This document shows positions 42,315-51,005 of a DNA stretch of 64,000 nt, one piece after another. The stretch is from Agrobacterium sp. AGB01 (GTDB taxonomy: Bacteria; Pseudomonadota; Alphaproteobacteria; Rhizobiales; Rhizobiaceae), in the NCBI RefSeq assembly GCF_014851585.1, contig NZ_JACVAB010000007.1:62001-126000 (forward strand). Reading direction: 5' to 3'. Numbering within the stretch: the stretch's first letter is position 1; each line of letters begins with the position of its first letter. A model generated the notes under the pieces. That model saw only the letters and a program-made list of their open reading frames with translations. It was not told the DNA's origin and searched no databases. The position numbers and the translations under genes are program-made.

Positions 42315-44393
42315 ATGCACATTAGATATGGTCTCATCGCCCTAATTCTCGCAATCGCTCCACCTGCTTATTCGCTTGAAGGTGCGGCACCGGTTCTGGC
42401 ACCAAAAGAGCAGCAGGCACAGGCCGCGCACCTGAGTTCGCTGTTTCTCGCCCGCAATGCCTACAAACCGGTCGCCCTGGACGACGCGCTGTCAGCCAAG
42501 GTCATGGACCAGTATGTCGACTCTCTCGACCCGGACCGGAATTTCTTCCTGCAGGCTGACATCGACAGCTTCATGGCCAACAGGACAAAGCTCGACGACG
42601 CTATAAACACCGAAAATCTCGACATCCCGTTTTCGATCTTCAACGTCTATTCGCAGCGCATGATCGACCGCATGAGCTATGCGCGGGAACTGTTGAAAAA
42701 GAACTTCGATTTCAGCGTACAGGAAAACTACTCTCTGTCAGAAGACAAAGGTCCCTGGCCACAGACACAGTCCGAGATCGACGACATCTGGCGCAAGCGC
42801 GTCAAGGCCGACTGGCTGCGTCTGAAACTTGCGGGCCAGTCCGACGCGGCGATCCGTGATACGCTGGATAAACGTTACAAAAACATTCTTGAGCGCGTTT
42901 ACACCTACAAGAGCGAAGACGTTTTCCAGTCATTCATGGCTGCATATACCGCATCGGTTGACCCGCATACCGACTATTTCGGCGCAGCTGCATCCTCTGC
43001 CTTCGACATTTCCATGAAGCTTTCGCTGGTCGGCATTGGTGCCGTTCTGCAGGAGCGTGACGGTTACACCACGGTGCGCGAACTCGTACCGGGTGGCCCA
43101 GCGCAATTGTCGGGACAGCTGGCTGTCGGCGACCGCATCGTCGGTGTCGGGCAGGGCGAAGAAGGTTCGATTGAGGAAGTCGTTGGAACGCGCCTTGATG
43201 CCGTCGTGCAGTTGATCCGCGGCGAGAAGGATTCTGTTGTCCGTCTGGACATCCTGCCTGCAGCCGCTGGCGACGCAGCCACACACCGGGTAATCCATCT
43301 GGTGCGTGACAAGGTCAACCTGGAAAAGCAGGCCGCTCAGAAGGCCGTTCTTCCAATCACCAGCGAAGGTGTAACACGCAAGATTGGCGTGATTACCCTG
43401 CCGACATTCTATGAAGACTTTGACGCTCGTCAGAATGGCGACAAGGACTATAGAAGCGCTAGCCGTGATGTCGCCAAACTTCTTGCCGAGCTAAAGCAGG
43501 AAAAGGTCGATGGTGTGCTGGTCGACCTGCGCGACAATGGCGGTGGCTCATTGTCCGAAGCAATCGAACTCACAGCATTGTTCACCGGTAAAGGCCCTGT
43601 GGTCCAGCAGCGTAACGCCGGTGGCAAAATCAAGATACAGGGTGACGATGTCTCCAAAGCGGCCTGGACAGGACCGGTTGGTGTGCTGATCAACCGTGCA
43701 TCAGCGTCAGCGTCAGAAATTTTTGCCGCCGCAATACAGGATTATGGCCGTGGTGTGATTATCGGTGAACAGAGCTTCGGCAAGGGTACCGTGCAGACAG
43801 TTGTCGACCTTGATCAGGTGGCGCGTAACAACGAACCAAGATTTGGCCAGCTGAAATTTACCGTCGCCCAGTTCTTCCGTGTCGATGGCGGAACAACGCA
43901 GTTGCGCGGCGTGACACCAGACATCATCCTGCCTGGCCTCTACGATCCGAAGAAACTCGGCGAAGCAAGCTATGACAACGCCTTGCCATGGGCGCAAATG
44001 AAGCCTGCGAAATACAAGGCTGACGCCAAAATTGCCAATGTGCTGCCGCAGCTGCAAAGTCGTCATGACACCAGAGTAAAAACAGATGCCGATTTCCAGC
44101 GCTTTGTGGAAGATGTCACCGAGCTGAAGGAACAGCGCGAAAAACGTACGGTTTCCCTCAACGAGAACGAGCGCCGCAAGGAACTGGCTGCTGCCGAAAA
44201 GCTCCGTAAGGCGCGTCAGGAAGAAGATGGCGGCCTGTTCAGCCGACAGGATGACGGCCTGCAGGCCGACGAGCGTGGCCTTCAGGCCGACATCGCACTG
44301 GAGAATGCCCGCAAAAACGCCAAGGATGTGCTGCGTAACGAAGCAGCTTCCATCGTTGCCGATCAGTCGGAACTGCTCGATACGATCCGGTAA
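42315..44393 (+). CDS. prc: Tail-specific C-terminal processing protease Prc
   Basis: 692-residue periplasmic S41 serine protease. A signal peptide of about 20 residues (...APPAYS) is followed by the Tsp N-terminal domain (DPDRNFFLQADIDSF, about 73-87) and a PDZ domain near 235-325 (LSLVGIGAVLQERDGYTTVRELVPGGPA). The protease core has DNGGGSLSEAIEL, the nucleophile Ser in INRASASASEIFAAA, and the Lys base in IIGEQSFGKGTVQ. A DUF3340 C-terminal tail follows. It degrades or trims proteins from the C-terminus in the periplasm. This long Prc/Tsp form differs from the shorter CtpA common in the class. A strong terminator follows. Confidence 0.94.
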   Translation: MHIRYGLIALILAIAPPAYSLEGAAPVLAPKEQQAQAAHLSSLFLARNAYKPVALDDALSAKVMDQYVDSLDPDRNFFLQADIDSFMANRTKLDDAINTENLDIPFSIFNVYSQRMIDRMSYARELLKKNFDFSVQENYSLSEDKGPWPQTQSEIDDIWRKRVKADWLRLKLAGQSDAAIRDTLDKRYKNILERVYTYKSEDVFQSFMAAYTASVDPHTDYFGAAASSAFDISMKLSLVGIGAVLQERDGYTTVRELVPGGPAQLSGQLAVGDRIVGVGQGEEGSIEEVVGTRLDAVVQLIRGEKDSVVRLDILPAAAGDAATHRVIHLVRDKVNLEKQAAQKAVLPITSEGVTRKIGVITLPTFYEDFDARQNGDKDYRSASRDVAKLLAELKQEKVDGVLVDLRDNGGGSLSEAIELTALFTGKGPVVQQRNAGGKIKIQGDDVSKAAWTGPVGVLINRASASASEIFAAAIQDYGRGVIIGEQSFGKGTVQTVVDLDQVARNNEPRFGQLKFTVAQFFRVDGGTTQLRGVTPDIILPGLYDPKKLGEASYDNALPWAQMKPAKYKADAKIANVLPQLQSRHDTRVKTDADFQRFVEDVTELKEQREKRTVSLNENERRKELAAAEKLRKARQEEDGGLFSRQDDGLQADERGLQADIALENARKNAKDVLRNEAASIVADQSELLDTIR

Positions 44394-44419
44394 GCTCGGC
44401 TGAAACCAAACAAAAACTG

Positions 44420-44448
44420 TTGGCAGGCATTTTACCAATGCCTGCCAA
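44420..44448. terminator. Terminator after prc
   Basis: TTGGCAGGCATT (44420-44431), loop TTACC, AATGCCTGCCAA (44437-44448), then TTTC: a 12-bp perfect stem between the convergent prc and tspO genes, usable in both directions. Confidence 0.88.
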
Positions 44449-44476
44449 TTTCATATCAGAGACTGCCTTACCGGCC

Positions 44477-44938
44477 TCAGTTGAGGATAAAGATCGCAGC
44501 GTTCAGAGATGTCGCGTAACACAACCACAGCGCATAAGGGCCAAAACACCAGCGGGCCGTCTGATCCCTGACCTTTCGCATAAAGGCGATGACGCTGATC
44601 AACAGGCAAAGGATGATAACAAGTCCAAGGCCGACTTTGTGAAACCCGAAGAACACCGGCGTCCACGCCCAGTTCAATAGCATTTGCGTCATCCAAAGAC
44701 GAAAGGCTGCAGAGTTAAACCCTTCGGATATTGCCACCCGCCAACCTGCAACCGCAATCAGAATGTAGACCAATGTCCATGCGGGTCCAAACAGCCAGTT
44801 CGGTGGGGTAAACCACGGCTTGTCCAAGGCCTCATACCATTCACCCGGCTGGATCGTCAGGCCTATGGTAAAGCCAACACCCAATACAACAACAAGGAAG
44901 GCTATTAGAGAGGTGTAGTTGGTGCGTGATGCTGTCAA
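44477..44938 (-). CDS. tspO: TspO/MBR family membrane protein
   Basis: 153 residues with five hydrophobic helices. Family motifs are present: WYEALDKPWFTPPNWLFGPAWTLVYILIAVAGWRV (about 34-68) and LLNWAWTPVFFGFHKVGLGL (about 87-106). TspO proteins bind porphyrins and sterol-like ligands and modulate stress or photosynthesis-gene responses in alphaproteobacteria. It is a single gene convergent with prc. Confidence 0.93.
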   Translation of the reverse strand: MTASRTNYTSLIAFLVVVLGVGFTIGLTIQPGEWYEALDKPWFTPPNWLFGPAWTLVYILIAVAGWRVAISEGFNSAAFRLWMTQMLLNWAWTPVFFGFHKVGLGLVIILCLLISVIAFMRKVRDQTARWCFGPYALWLCYATSLNAAIFILN

Positions 44939-45001
44939 TGAACTGCCCTCTTACATGACACCGAGTATGGACGCCGACCGGAGCCGTCAGTCAGCGATCA
45001 G

Positions 45002-46270
45002 CTATCCATTCTGCTTGTTGCTCGAAACGGTCAAATCCGGTTCCGGTTCCCAACCGAACACGCTGCGACCGCCCCATTCGTGAGAATGGGCATATTCACC
45101 GGCAACGATCTCCTTGAGGTCGGGTCCGGTGACATAACGCTCCATCTCGCGGGCTTGGGCATCAAGCCGCTGCAGCGCCTGCAATTCTTCATCACGCCCC
45201 AGTCGCGCCTTGCTGACCGCGGACTTCATGACCCGGATGGTTTCGTCATAGACCTTCAAGGGTACCGGGAACGGATGACGATCCTTGCCGCCATGCGCCA
45301 GCGAAAAACGGGCTGGATCAGAAAAACGACAGGGCGTGCCATGCACGACCTCTGATACCATTGCCAAGGCGCGCACGGTTCTCGCTCCGACCCCCGGTGT
45401 TAGGATGAGGTCTTCAAAATCCTTGGGACCACGATCGGCTGCTGCCGCCAGCGCACCGTGTAGCCGTCGCATGTTGACGTCTTTTTCCCGGACATCATGG
45501 TGGTCAGGCATGATCAGATGCGGCAGCATCGGTTGTGCGACCGGTTCTTTTGCTTTCGCCGAAGGTTCCAGTACAGACAATTCCTGCAGGATACGATCGG
45601 GTCCGAGCGCCGACAGTAGATCGACCTGACCGATACGCGACGGTGCCGCTCTGCTATCAGCGAGATTAACGATGTTGCCCTGCTGTCTGCCTTCGATTGC
45701 CGAATGCGGAGAATCGACAAAACTGCTCATCCCCTCTGATAGCCAGTGGTAACGGCGCGCCTGACGTCGTTCGCCATTCATGCCTTGTTGAACAACCACC
45801 CATTTGCCGTCGTCCGTGACGATGAAACCATGCAGATAAAGATCAAATCCGTCCTGCACAGCGGCGCTATCGACCTTGGCGACCAGACGGCTGGTATTGG
45901 CCAATTCGTCGCCATTCAGACCGTTTCGGCTGGCGATGGCAATCAATTCATTGGGTGTTTTCCGCGAATGCTGGCCACGTCCTCCGCAGACATGAATGCC
46001 CAATTCGCCTGACATCGGCGTTAGTCCACGTTTCAGCGCACCGATCACGCTGGTGGTAATGCCTGAAGAGTGCCAGTCCATGCCCATGACACTGCCAAAC
46101 GACTGGAACCAGAATGGATGGGCGAGGCGCCGCAAAAGTTCATCCCGACCGTAATGGATCACGATTGCTTCGGAAATGATGACGCCAAGGCGTGTCATCC
46201 GGTCGCCAAGCCAACGCGGGACGTGTCCGCTATGAAGGGGAAGATCAGCACTGCCAGCTCGTTTGACCAT
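45002..46270 (-). CDS. DUF763 family protein
   Basis: 422 residues. The N-terminus matches the DUF763 pattern: GSADLPLHSGHVPRWLGDRMTRLG, then FWFQSFGSVMGMDWHSSGITTSV (about 53-75) and CGGRGQHSRKTPNEL. Near 285-310, DFEDLILTPGVGARTVRALAMVSEVVHG looks like a helix-hairpin-helix, the kind that contacts DNA backbone in repair proteins. Function is not established. It is 56 bases downstream of the sensor kinase on the same strand and may be cotranscribed. Confidence 0.82.
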   Translation of the reverse strand: MVKRAGSADLPLHSGHVPRWLGDRMTRLGVIISEAIVIHYGRDELLRRLAHPFWFQSFGSVMGMDWHSSGITTSVIGALKRGLTPMSGELGIHVCGGRGQHSRKTPNELIAIASRNGLNGDELANTSRLVAKVDSAAVQDGFDLYLHGFIVTDDGKWVVVQQGMNGERRQARRYHWLSEGMSSFVDSPHSAIEGRQQGNIVNLADSRAAPSRIGQVDLLSALGPDRILQELSVLEPSAKAKEPVAQPMLPHLIMPDHHDVREKDVNMRRLHGALAAAADRGPKDFEDLILTPGVGARTVRALAMVSEVVHGTPCRFSDPARFSLAHGGKDRHPFPVPLKVYDETIRVMKSAVSKARLGRDEELQALQRLDAQAREMERYVTGPDLKEIVAGEYAHSHEWGGRSVFGWEPEPDLTVSSNKQNG

Positions 46271-46326
46271 GGTCTTCTTATAGATCTCCGGCAGTCACGC
46301 TCACAAGTAAAATCATGTCACAGAAG

Positions 46327-47337
46327 TCAGGGTCGCGGCGCGGTGACCAAAAACACAGTCCCCTGATCACCAGTATCTTGCAGTGTAATATCTCCGCCAT
46401 GTGAGGCCAGCATGGTGCGGGCGATCTCAAGTCCCATGCCGGTGCCGCCATCTTGCCGCCGGGTGGAGAAAAACGGCTGGAATATGCGTTCGCGATTGGC
46501 CTGCAAAATACCATTGCCATTGTCGGCGACCAAAATCCGCACGATCTGCACATCGGCTTGCGCCTCAATATCCACACGCGTCGCACCATTCTGGAATGCA
46601 TTTTCGGCGAGATTGCCGAACACCACGGCCGCAGCTTCGATCGGCAGTGCAAACCGAATGCCCGGTTGGCCGGACACGCCAATTACATGGTGTGGAAACC
46701 GATCGCGCAGCATGTTGCAGACATCATCTGCCGTGCTTTGATCGGCGGGTATAGGTATTTCGGCATAGGCCAGTTCTCTTAATCTGGCCAGCAAAAGGTC
46801 CAGCCGTTTGGAATCGGCAATGATGTTGTCAAGAAAACGCTGGCGTTCCTCCTTGGTCATTGGCTGTTCGTCGTCGTCATCACGCATCAGTTCGGCAGCA
46901 CCGCGGATTGACGTCAGCGGCGATTTAAGCTCGTGCGATACATGCGCCGCAAACGAACGGACATATTCGTTGCGATCGACCAGCTTGCTGGCAAGATCGA
47001 GAAAACTTTGCGACAGGGTCGCAATCTCGTTTGTGCCGTAACTGTCAAGCGGCTGGATTGCCGCGCGTCCCCCGCGCGCGATTTCATCGGAACGCGAAAT
47101 CAGCGCGTTGATCGGCCCGGTAATGTTGCGGCTAAGCACATAGGCAACACCGAGCGTGACCAGAAGCACGCCCAACAACGCACCCGCCTCCGTTGTGGTC
47201 GTCAGGGACGCCGTGCTGTCGATGGTGCGAAACCAGATGATGCTGATAATCGGCAGTGCCATGATCGACAGCAGCACCGAGTAAACGATCAGGGCCAGTC
47301 GTGGTCGCCATTTTGACTTTACCTGCGGTGCCGGCAT
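46327..47337 (-). CDS. Sensor histidine kinase
   Basis: 336 residues. Two transmembrane helices (about 15-35 and 50-70) enclose a very short periplasmic segment, so sensing is probably in the membrane or through a partner protein. A HAMP linker (SRNITGPINALISRSDEIARGG) is followed by the H-box FAAHVSHELKSPLTSIRG and the ATPase motifs NLAENAFQNGA, VADNGNGI and GGTGMGLEIARTML. The ATG at 47337 lies 1 base after the response-regulator stop. The arrangement recalls CreC-type kinases. The input may be the DUF4173 membrane protein encoded upstream. Confidence 0.92.
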   Translation of the reverse strand: MPAPQVKSKWRPRLALIVYSVLLSIMALPIISIIWFRTIDSTASLTTTTEAGALLGVLLVTLGVAYVLSRNITGPINALISRSDEIARGGRAAIQPLDSYGTNEIATLSQSFLDLASKLVDRNEYVRSFAAHVSHELKSPLTSIRGAAELMRDDDDEQPMTKEERQRFLDNIIADSKRLDLLLARLRELAYAEIPIPADQSTADDVCNMLRDRFPHHVIGVSGQPGIRFALPIEAAAVVFGNLAENAFQNGATRVDIEAQADVQIVRILVADNGNGILQANRERIFQPFFSTRRQDGGTGMGLEIARTMLASHGGDITLQDTGDQGTVFLVTAPRP

Positions 47338-47338
47338 G

Positions 47339-48043
47339 TCAGTGACCCCGCTCAGTATCGACGCGCAGCTTGAAACCGACACCGTGTACTGTCGTGATCA
47401 CGTTATCATTCCCGACAGCTGCAAGTTTCGCCCTGATATTACGGATGTGGCTGTCTATGGTGCGGTCGGCGACATAAATTCCCGGGCCGTATGCCGCCAC
47501 CATCAATTGCTCACGGCTGAACACCATGCCCGGGCGCGCCATCAGTGTTTCGAGAATGGCAAATTCCAGCGTGGTTGGGAGAACGGCATTGCCCGCAAAG
47601 GTCACAGTCCTGCCAGCACTTTCCAGCCGCAGTTCCCCAACGGTTAAATCCTGTTCGTTTCGACCTGCTGTGCTTGTCGTGCCAGTTCGTTTGAGAATGG
47701 TTTTGACCCGCGCGACCAGTTCGCGTGGGCTAAACGGTTTGGTGACATAGTCATCACCACCAATCTCGAGACCCAGGATCCGGTCGATTTCCTCGTCCCG
47801 CGCCGAAAGAAACAAGATGGGAACAGAGGATGTTTTGCGGATTTGCCGGCAGACTTCCAGGCCGTCCATGTCAGTCATACCGATATCAAGAACGATAAGA
47901 TCGATTTTGCTCGCACGAAACGTTGCCATCGCCTGTGTGCCGGTTCCGGCCGTAGCAGTCGCCATGCCAGCGCGTTCAAGTGCAAAACAGATCACCTCAC
48001 GGATGTTCGGCTCGTCATCGACGACAAGAATGCGCGGCACCAT
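47339..48043 (-). CDS. OmpR-family response regulator
   Basis: 234 residues. The receiver domain has acidic pocket VVDDEP, phospho-acceptor Asp in LIVLDIGMTDMDG (about Asp53), and the Lys in YVTKPFSPREL. A C-terminal winged helix (about 135-230) has FAILETLMARPGMVFSREQLM and VADRTIDSHIRNIRAKL. It pairs with the kinase encoded one base downstream. It is 42 bases after the DUF4173 gene. Confidence 0.94.
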   Translation of the reverse strand: MVPRILVVDDEPNIREVICFALERAGMATATAGTGTQAMATFRASKIDLIVLDIGMTDMDGLEVCRQIRKTSSVPILFLSARDEEIDRILGLEIGGDDYVTKPFSPRELVARVKTILKRTGTTSTAGRNEQDLTVGELRLESAGRTVTFAGNAVLPTTLEFAILETLMARPGMVFSREQLMVAAYGPGIYVADRTIDSHIRNIRAKLAAVGNDNVITTVHGVGFKLRVDTERGH

Positions 48044-48085
48044 AAGGTCTCCTGATAATTCCGATGTGTCGGTGATATCGCTGTT

Positions 48086-49579
48086 TCATTGTTCGATCAA
48101 AGCGGTAGACCGAATATAGTTTGCAATTCTGTGATCCCGGTAGTTCCAGCTTCGCCAATCCAATGAGCGCATCGCAAACCTGGTAGCAAGACGATCCCTC
48201 ATGCGCTTCGCCATCTCGTGCCTCCAGTCATGTCCTGGCACTTTTGCAACATAGATATCGATAGCCGGGATTGCCGATGGTCCAAGTGAGTTGAGGTAAT
48301 ACAAGTCGAGTGGTGTGCCCAACTGACTGACTTCCGCACTGTTGTCCGCATTAAAGCGGGCAATAAAGCCCGAGAAATCGAAGAATGCACAGAGGTAAAG
48401 CACTGTCAGAAGCGTCGCGACATTCATGGAAATCAGCCATTCATTGGACCGGCGCAATGCAATGCGTAGCAAGATGAAGACCAGACCGACTGCCACCAGG
48501 CCTATCCAGATGCCGGCTGCCATGCGCAGACCTGTAAGCGAATAGGTCTGCACGTAAAGATCGAGTCTGAGAATGGACGACAGGCAGAGCAGGACATTCT
48601 GCAAAATCCAGGCAATCACCAGCACCCGGATCAGACGGCTGCTGTCTCCCGGCCCGCCACGGCGCATGGCAATCAGCACGAAGGCTGCCGCAAGCAGGGC
48701 GGTTGCCACCAGCGGATAGGCACCACGATGGGCATATTCTGCGTGGCTCATACCGGCGGGCAGTTCCGCACCTCCCCACAGATACAGCACGTCCAGCGTC
48801 GTCTGCATGGCAAACAGCAGATTGAAGACCCACAGACACCGGAGGAGGGCGGTGTGATCGAGAAAGCCTGTCGATTGACGGCTGACCTGCGGGGTTTCCG
48901 TAATGTGATGTCTTATTTTGCGTATCAGGCGCGGACGCAGTATCGCCGAGATACCGATTGCTGCAAGTAACCAGAATCCGATGCGCGTGATATCAAAGAG
49001 GTCTATCAGAAGGCTAAGATCGATATTGTGCAGCCCCATCGCGATCAATGGATTGGCCACCGTGAACAACAGCAGGAACACCAGTCCCATGCCGAGCGGC
49101 AACAGCCAGCCGGCAAACGACGTCAACGTCGTTCCAAAAATTGGTTTTCCCGAATGCGAGACGACATAGCGGCGGCAAAGGTGCGGCAAACGCAACGGCA
49201 CCAGCGGAATGAACCGCAGCAGCGTCAGGGGTACGGCCATTGGTGTTTTCGGCAATAGATTTGTACAAAAAAGCGCGATGGAAACAACAGCCGTCATCGC
49301 AAAGATAACACCTGTTACGCTTGGCGTTTCCAATAAGGGTGCTGCGGCTAACGCAGAAATACCCAGGCAGGTGGCTGCCTTGATGCCGCTCGGTGGTCGG
49401 CGTGCTGTCATGAGAATGGCTGATGTCAGCGATAGAGAAAACAGGAAAAGGTTAAGGCCCGGCGCCTGCTGAAAAATCAGATAATCGGCGACTGCAATCG
49501 TCGCAATGAACACCAGCAGCAGTTTTTTGTCGGCAAGGGTATGGAATGGGGCAACCGTTTGCGTGTGTGTCAGTTGCAT
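48086..49579 (-). CDS. DUF4173 family multi-spanning membrane protein
   Basis: 497 residues with about a dozen hydrophobic segments, ending in a polar tail (KRMRDRLATRFAMRSLDWRSWNYRDHRIANYI). The central segment PAGMSHAEYAHRGAYPLVATALLAAAFVL matches the DUF4173 core. Function is unknown. It lies immediately upstream of the two-component genes on the same strand, so it may be an accessory sensor or a target of the kinase. The ATG at 49579 overlaps the end of a possible 60-codon upstream frame. Confidence 0.82.
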   Translation of the reverse strand: MQLTHTQTVAPFHTLADKKLLLVFIATIAVADYLIFQQAPGLNLFLFSLSLTSAILMTARRPPSGIKAATCLGISALAAAPLLETPSVTGVIFAMTAVVSIALFCTNLLPKTPMAVPLTLLRFIPLVPLRLPHLCRRYVVSHSGKPIFGTTLTSFAGWLLPLGMGLVFLLLFTVANPLIAMGLHNIDLSLLIDLFDITRIGFWLLAAIGISAILRPRLIRKIRHHITETPQVSRQSTGFLDHTALLRCLWVFNLLFAMQTTLDVLYLWGGAELPAGMSHAEYAHRGAYPLVATALLAAAFVLIAMRRGGPGDSSRLIRVLVIAWILQNVLLCLSSILRLDLYVQTYSLTGLRMAAGIWIGLVAVGLVFILLRIALRRSNEWLISMNVATLLTVLYLCAFFDFSGFIARFNADNSAEVSQLGTPLDLYYLNSLGPSAIPAIDIYVAKVPGHDWRHEMAKRMRDRLATRFAMRSLDWRSWNYRDHRIANYIRSTALIEQ

Positions 49580-49752
49580 GTCGACACCTCACGCTTTCGC
49601 GACTGAAGGTGTCGAACCCTGCCTTGGCTTATAGGCGATGGCGGAATGCGGTTTTCAATGTTGGGATTGTCTTCCAACCACCAGTTCTCCTGAAGGAGAC
49701 GGTAAGGTAGGCGGGGAAGGGTAGCTTGATCAGGGATGAGGTGCTTTTTCAT
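49570..49752 (-). CDS. Possible 60-aa leader ORF before DUF4173
   Basis: Begins MKKHLIPDQATLPRLPYRLL and contains QENWWLEDNPNIENRIPP. Its stop overlaps the DUF4173 start codon region by 10 bases, a translational-coupling layout. No clear ribosome site precedes the ATG and no family is recognised. It may be a real small protein or chance. Confidence 0.3.
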   Translation of the reverse strand: MKKHLIPDQATLPRLPYRLLQENWWLEDNPNIENRIPPSPISQGRVRHLQSRKREVSTCN

Positions 49753-49861
49753 ATGAACAGGCTAGACCCGGCGTTTGCAGATTTTGTGCAGACGATGAGC
49801 AGCTATTCAGGAATTTATACGGCGTGCGCCTTTGATGCCTCCGAAATAAACGCGTCGGGTG

Positions 49862-50470
49862 TCAGGCATTGCGCTTTGCGGCGGCACCTGCGGCAATCAT
49901 CGTGATGATCTCATCAAGCTCATGTCCGAGCCGTTCCGGCGGCAAGCCGACAAACCGCGCTTCCAGCGTGATGCTGATGATGCCGTGGACGGCACCAAAC
50001 AGCGTGCGGGCACGCACAGCGCGATCCTCCGCACTCATATCCGGCTGCAATTCCGCCAGAGGCTCGGCAATGATGCTGAGCAGAAATAGATGCTCATCGA
50101 GATGCCACTGGGGGGCGGGTGACTCTTCAGGCGGATAATGTTCGAACAGCGCTTTCCAGAGATTGCGATTGGCCATCGCAAACTTCAGATAACCTTGCCC
50201 GAGATTGCGCAACTTGTCGGTTGGTGACTTGTCCTTGACCTCAGCCAGCGCCAATGACTGCTCGAGTGCCTTTAATGTCGTCGAATTCACGTGGATGATC
50301 AGGTCATTGAGGTCAGTGTAGGCACTATAGAGACCACCCAGCGCACAGCCGGCATCCTGCGTGACATCACGTGCCCGCAAATTTGCCAAGCCGTCACGCT
50401 CTATGCGGTCACGCGCCGCGTCCAGCAATCGGGCCTTGAGATCTTCCCGTTTTTCTTCCCGTCGACCCAT
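49862..50470 (-). CDS. TetR/AcrR regulator of the adjacent lipid genes
   Basis: 202 residues. The HTH is LKARLLDAARDRIERDGLANLRARDVTQDAGCALGGLYSAYTDLNDLI (about 10-57). The C-terminal ligand domain (about 85-190) has the shape of the TetR_C_33/WHG type (LWKALFEHYPPEE, RARTLFGAVHGIISITLEARF). The ATG at 50470 is chosen, with GAGGTGGC upstream, over a longer frame to 50521 that would run through the operators. Three 13-bp palindromes fill the region between it and the divergent YiaA and acyltransferase genes, which are its probable targets. An acyl-CoA or fatty-acid effector is plausible from context. Confidence 0.88.
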   Translation of the reverse strand: MGRREEKREDLKARLLDAARDRIERDGLANLRARDVTQDAGCALGGLYSAYTDLNDLIIHVNSTTLKALEQSLALAEVKDKSPTDKLRNLGQGYLKFAMANRNLWKALFEHYPPEESPAPQWHLDEHLFLLSIIAEPLAELQPDMSAEDRAVRARTLFGAVHGIISITLEARFVGLPPERLGHELDEIITMIAAGAAAKRNA

Positions 50471-50492
50471 GCCAGCCACCTCGTAAAATTTC

Positions 50493-50563
50493 TGAACAAC
50501 GTTCAAATACATATTGAACACCGTTCATTTTTATGCGAAACACAAATTCATGAACAACGTTCA
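50493..50563. promoter_or_regulatory. Three TetR operators, TGAACA(A/C)CGTTCA
   Basis: TGAACAACGTTCA at 50493-50505, TGAACACCGTTCA at 50515-50527 and TGAACAACGTTCA at 50551-50563. Arms TGAAC/GTTCA are perfect in all three with a 3-base centre. Starts are 22 and 36 bp apart. They fill the gap between the leftward TetR gene and the rightward lipid genes. Confidence 0.88.
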
Positions 50564-50666
50564 TAAACGGGAGAGGCCCAATGTTCAACCGGATCACAAC
50601 AGTTTTACGTGGCCGCCTCGCCACCGCAGCCTGAACCTCATTTCAACACATCAAGGGATTAAAACC

Positions 50667-50912
50667 GTGAACGACAGGTTTCAGAAACATTCCTCCACCT
50701 GGGTCAGCTTTTCCTACATCTCCTTCGGTGCTGCCGCTTTCATGCTGGTGCTTGGCATCTGGATGATGCCACTTGATCTCTGGGGCAAGGGATATCTCGC
50801 CATGGGCATTCTCATGCTCGTTCAGACCACGGTCAACATGACCAAGACCCTGCGTGACAATGTTGAATCGGAAAAACTGATCGTAAAGTTCAATCGCGAT
50901 AGCGACAACTAA
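50667..50912 (+). CDS. YiaA/YiaB-type two-helix inner-membrane protein
   Basis: 81 residues from GTG 50667 (AGGGA upstream); an extended frame to 50514 would run through the operator array and is rejected. Two membrane helices are separated by a tight turn: SFSYISFGAAAFMLVLGIWMM and KGYLAMGILMLVQTTVNMT. This matches the YiaA/B two-helix domain. Function is unknown. It precedes the acyltransferase-ligase fusion by 93 bases and shares the TetR operator region, which links it to membrane-lipid homeostasis. Confidence 0.75.
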   Translation: MNDRFQKHSSTWVSFSYISFGAAAFMLVLGIWMMPLDLWGKGYLAMGILMLVQTTVNMTKTLRDNVESEKLIVKFNRDSDN

Positions 50913-51005
50913 ACACTATTAACCACACCCTGGAGTTGTTTTAGCTGTCAATAATTACCTAACGACTCCATGGTTTTCCTGTCGCGATCGAAAAGGAAAG
51001 CGCCA

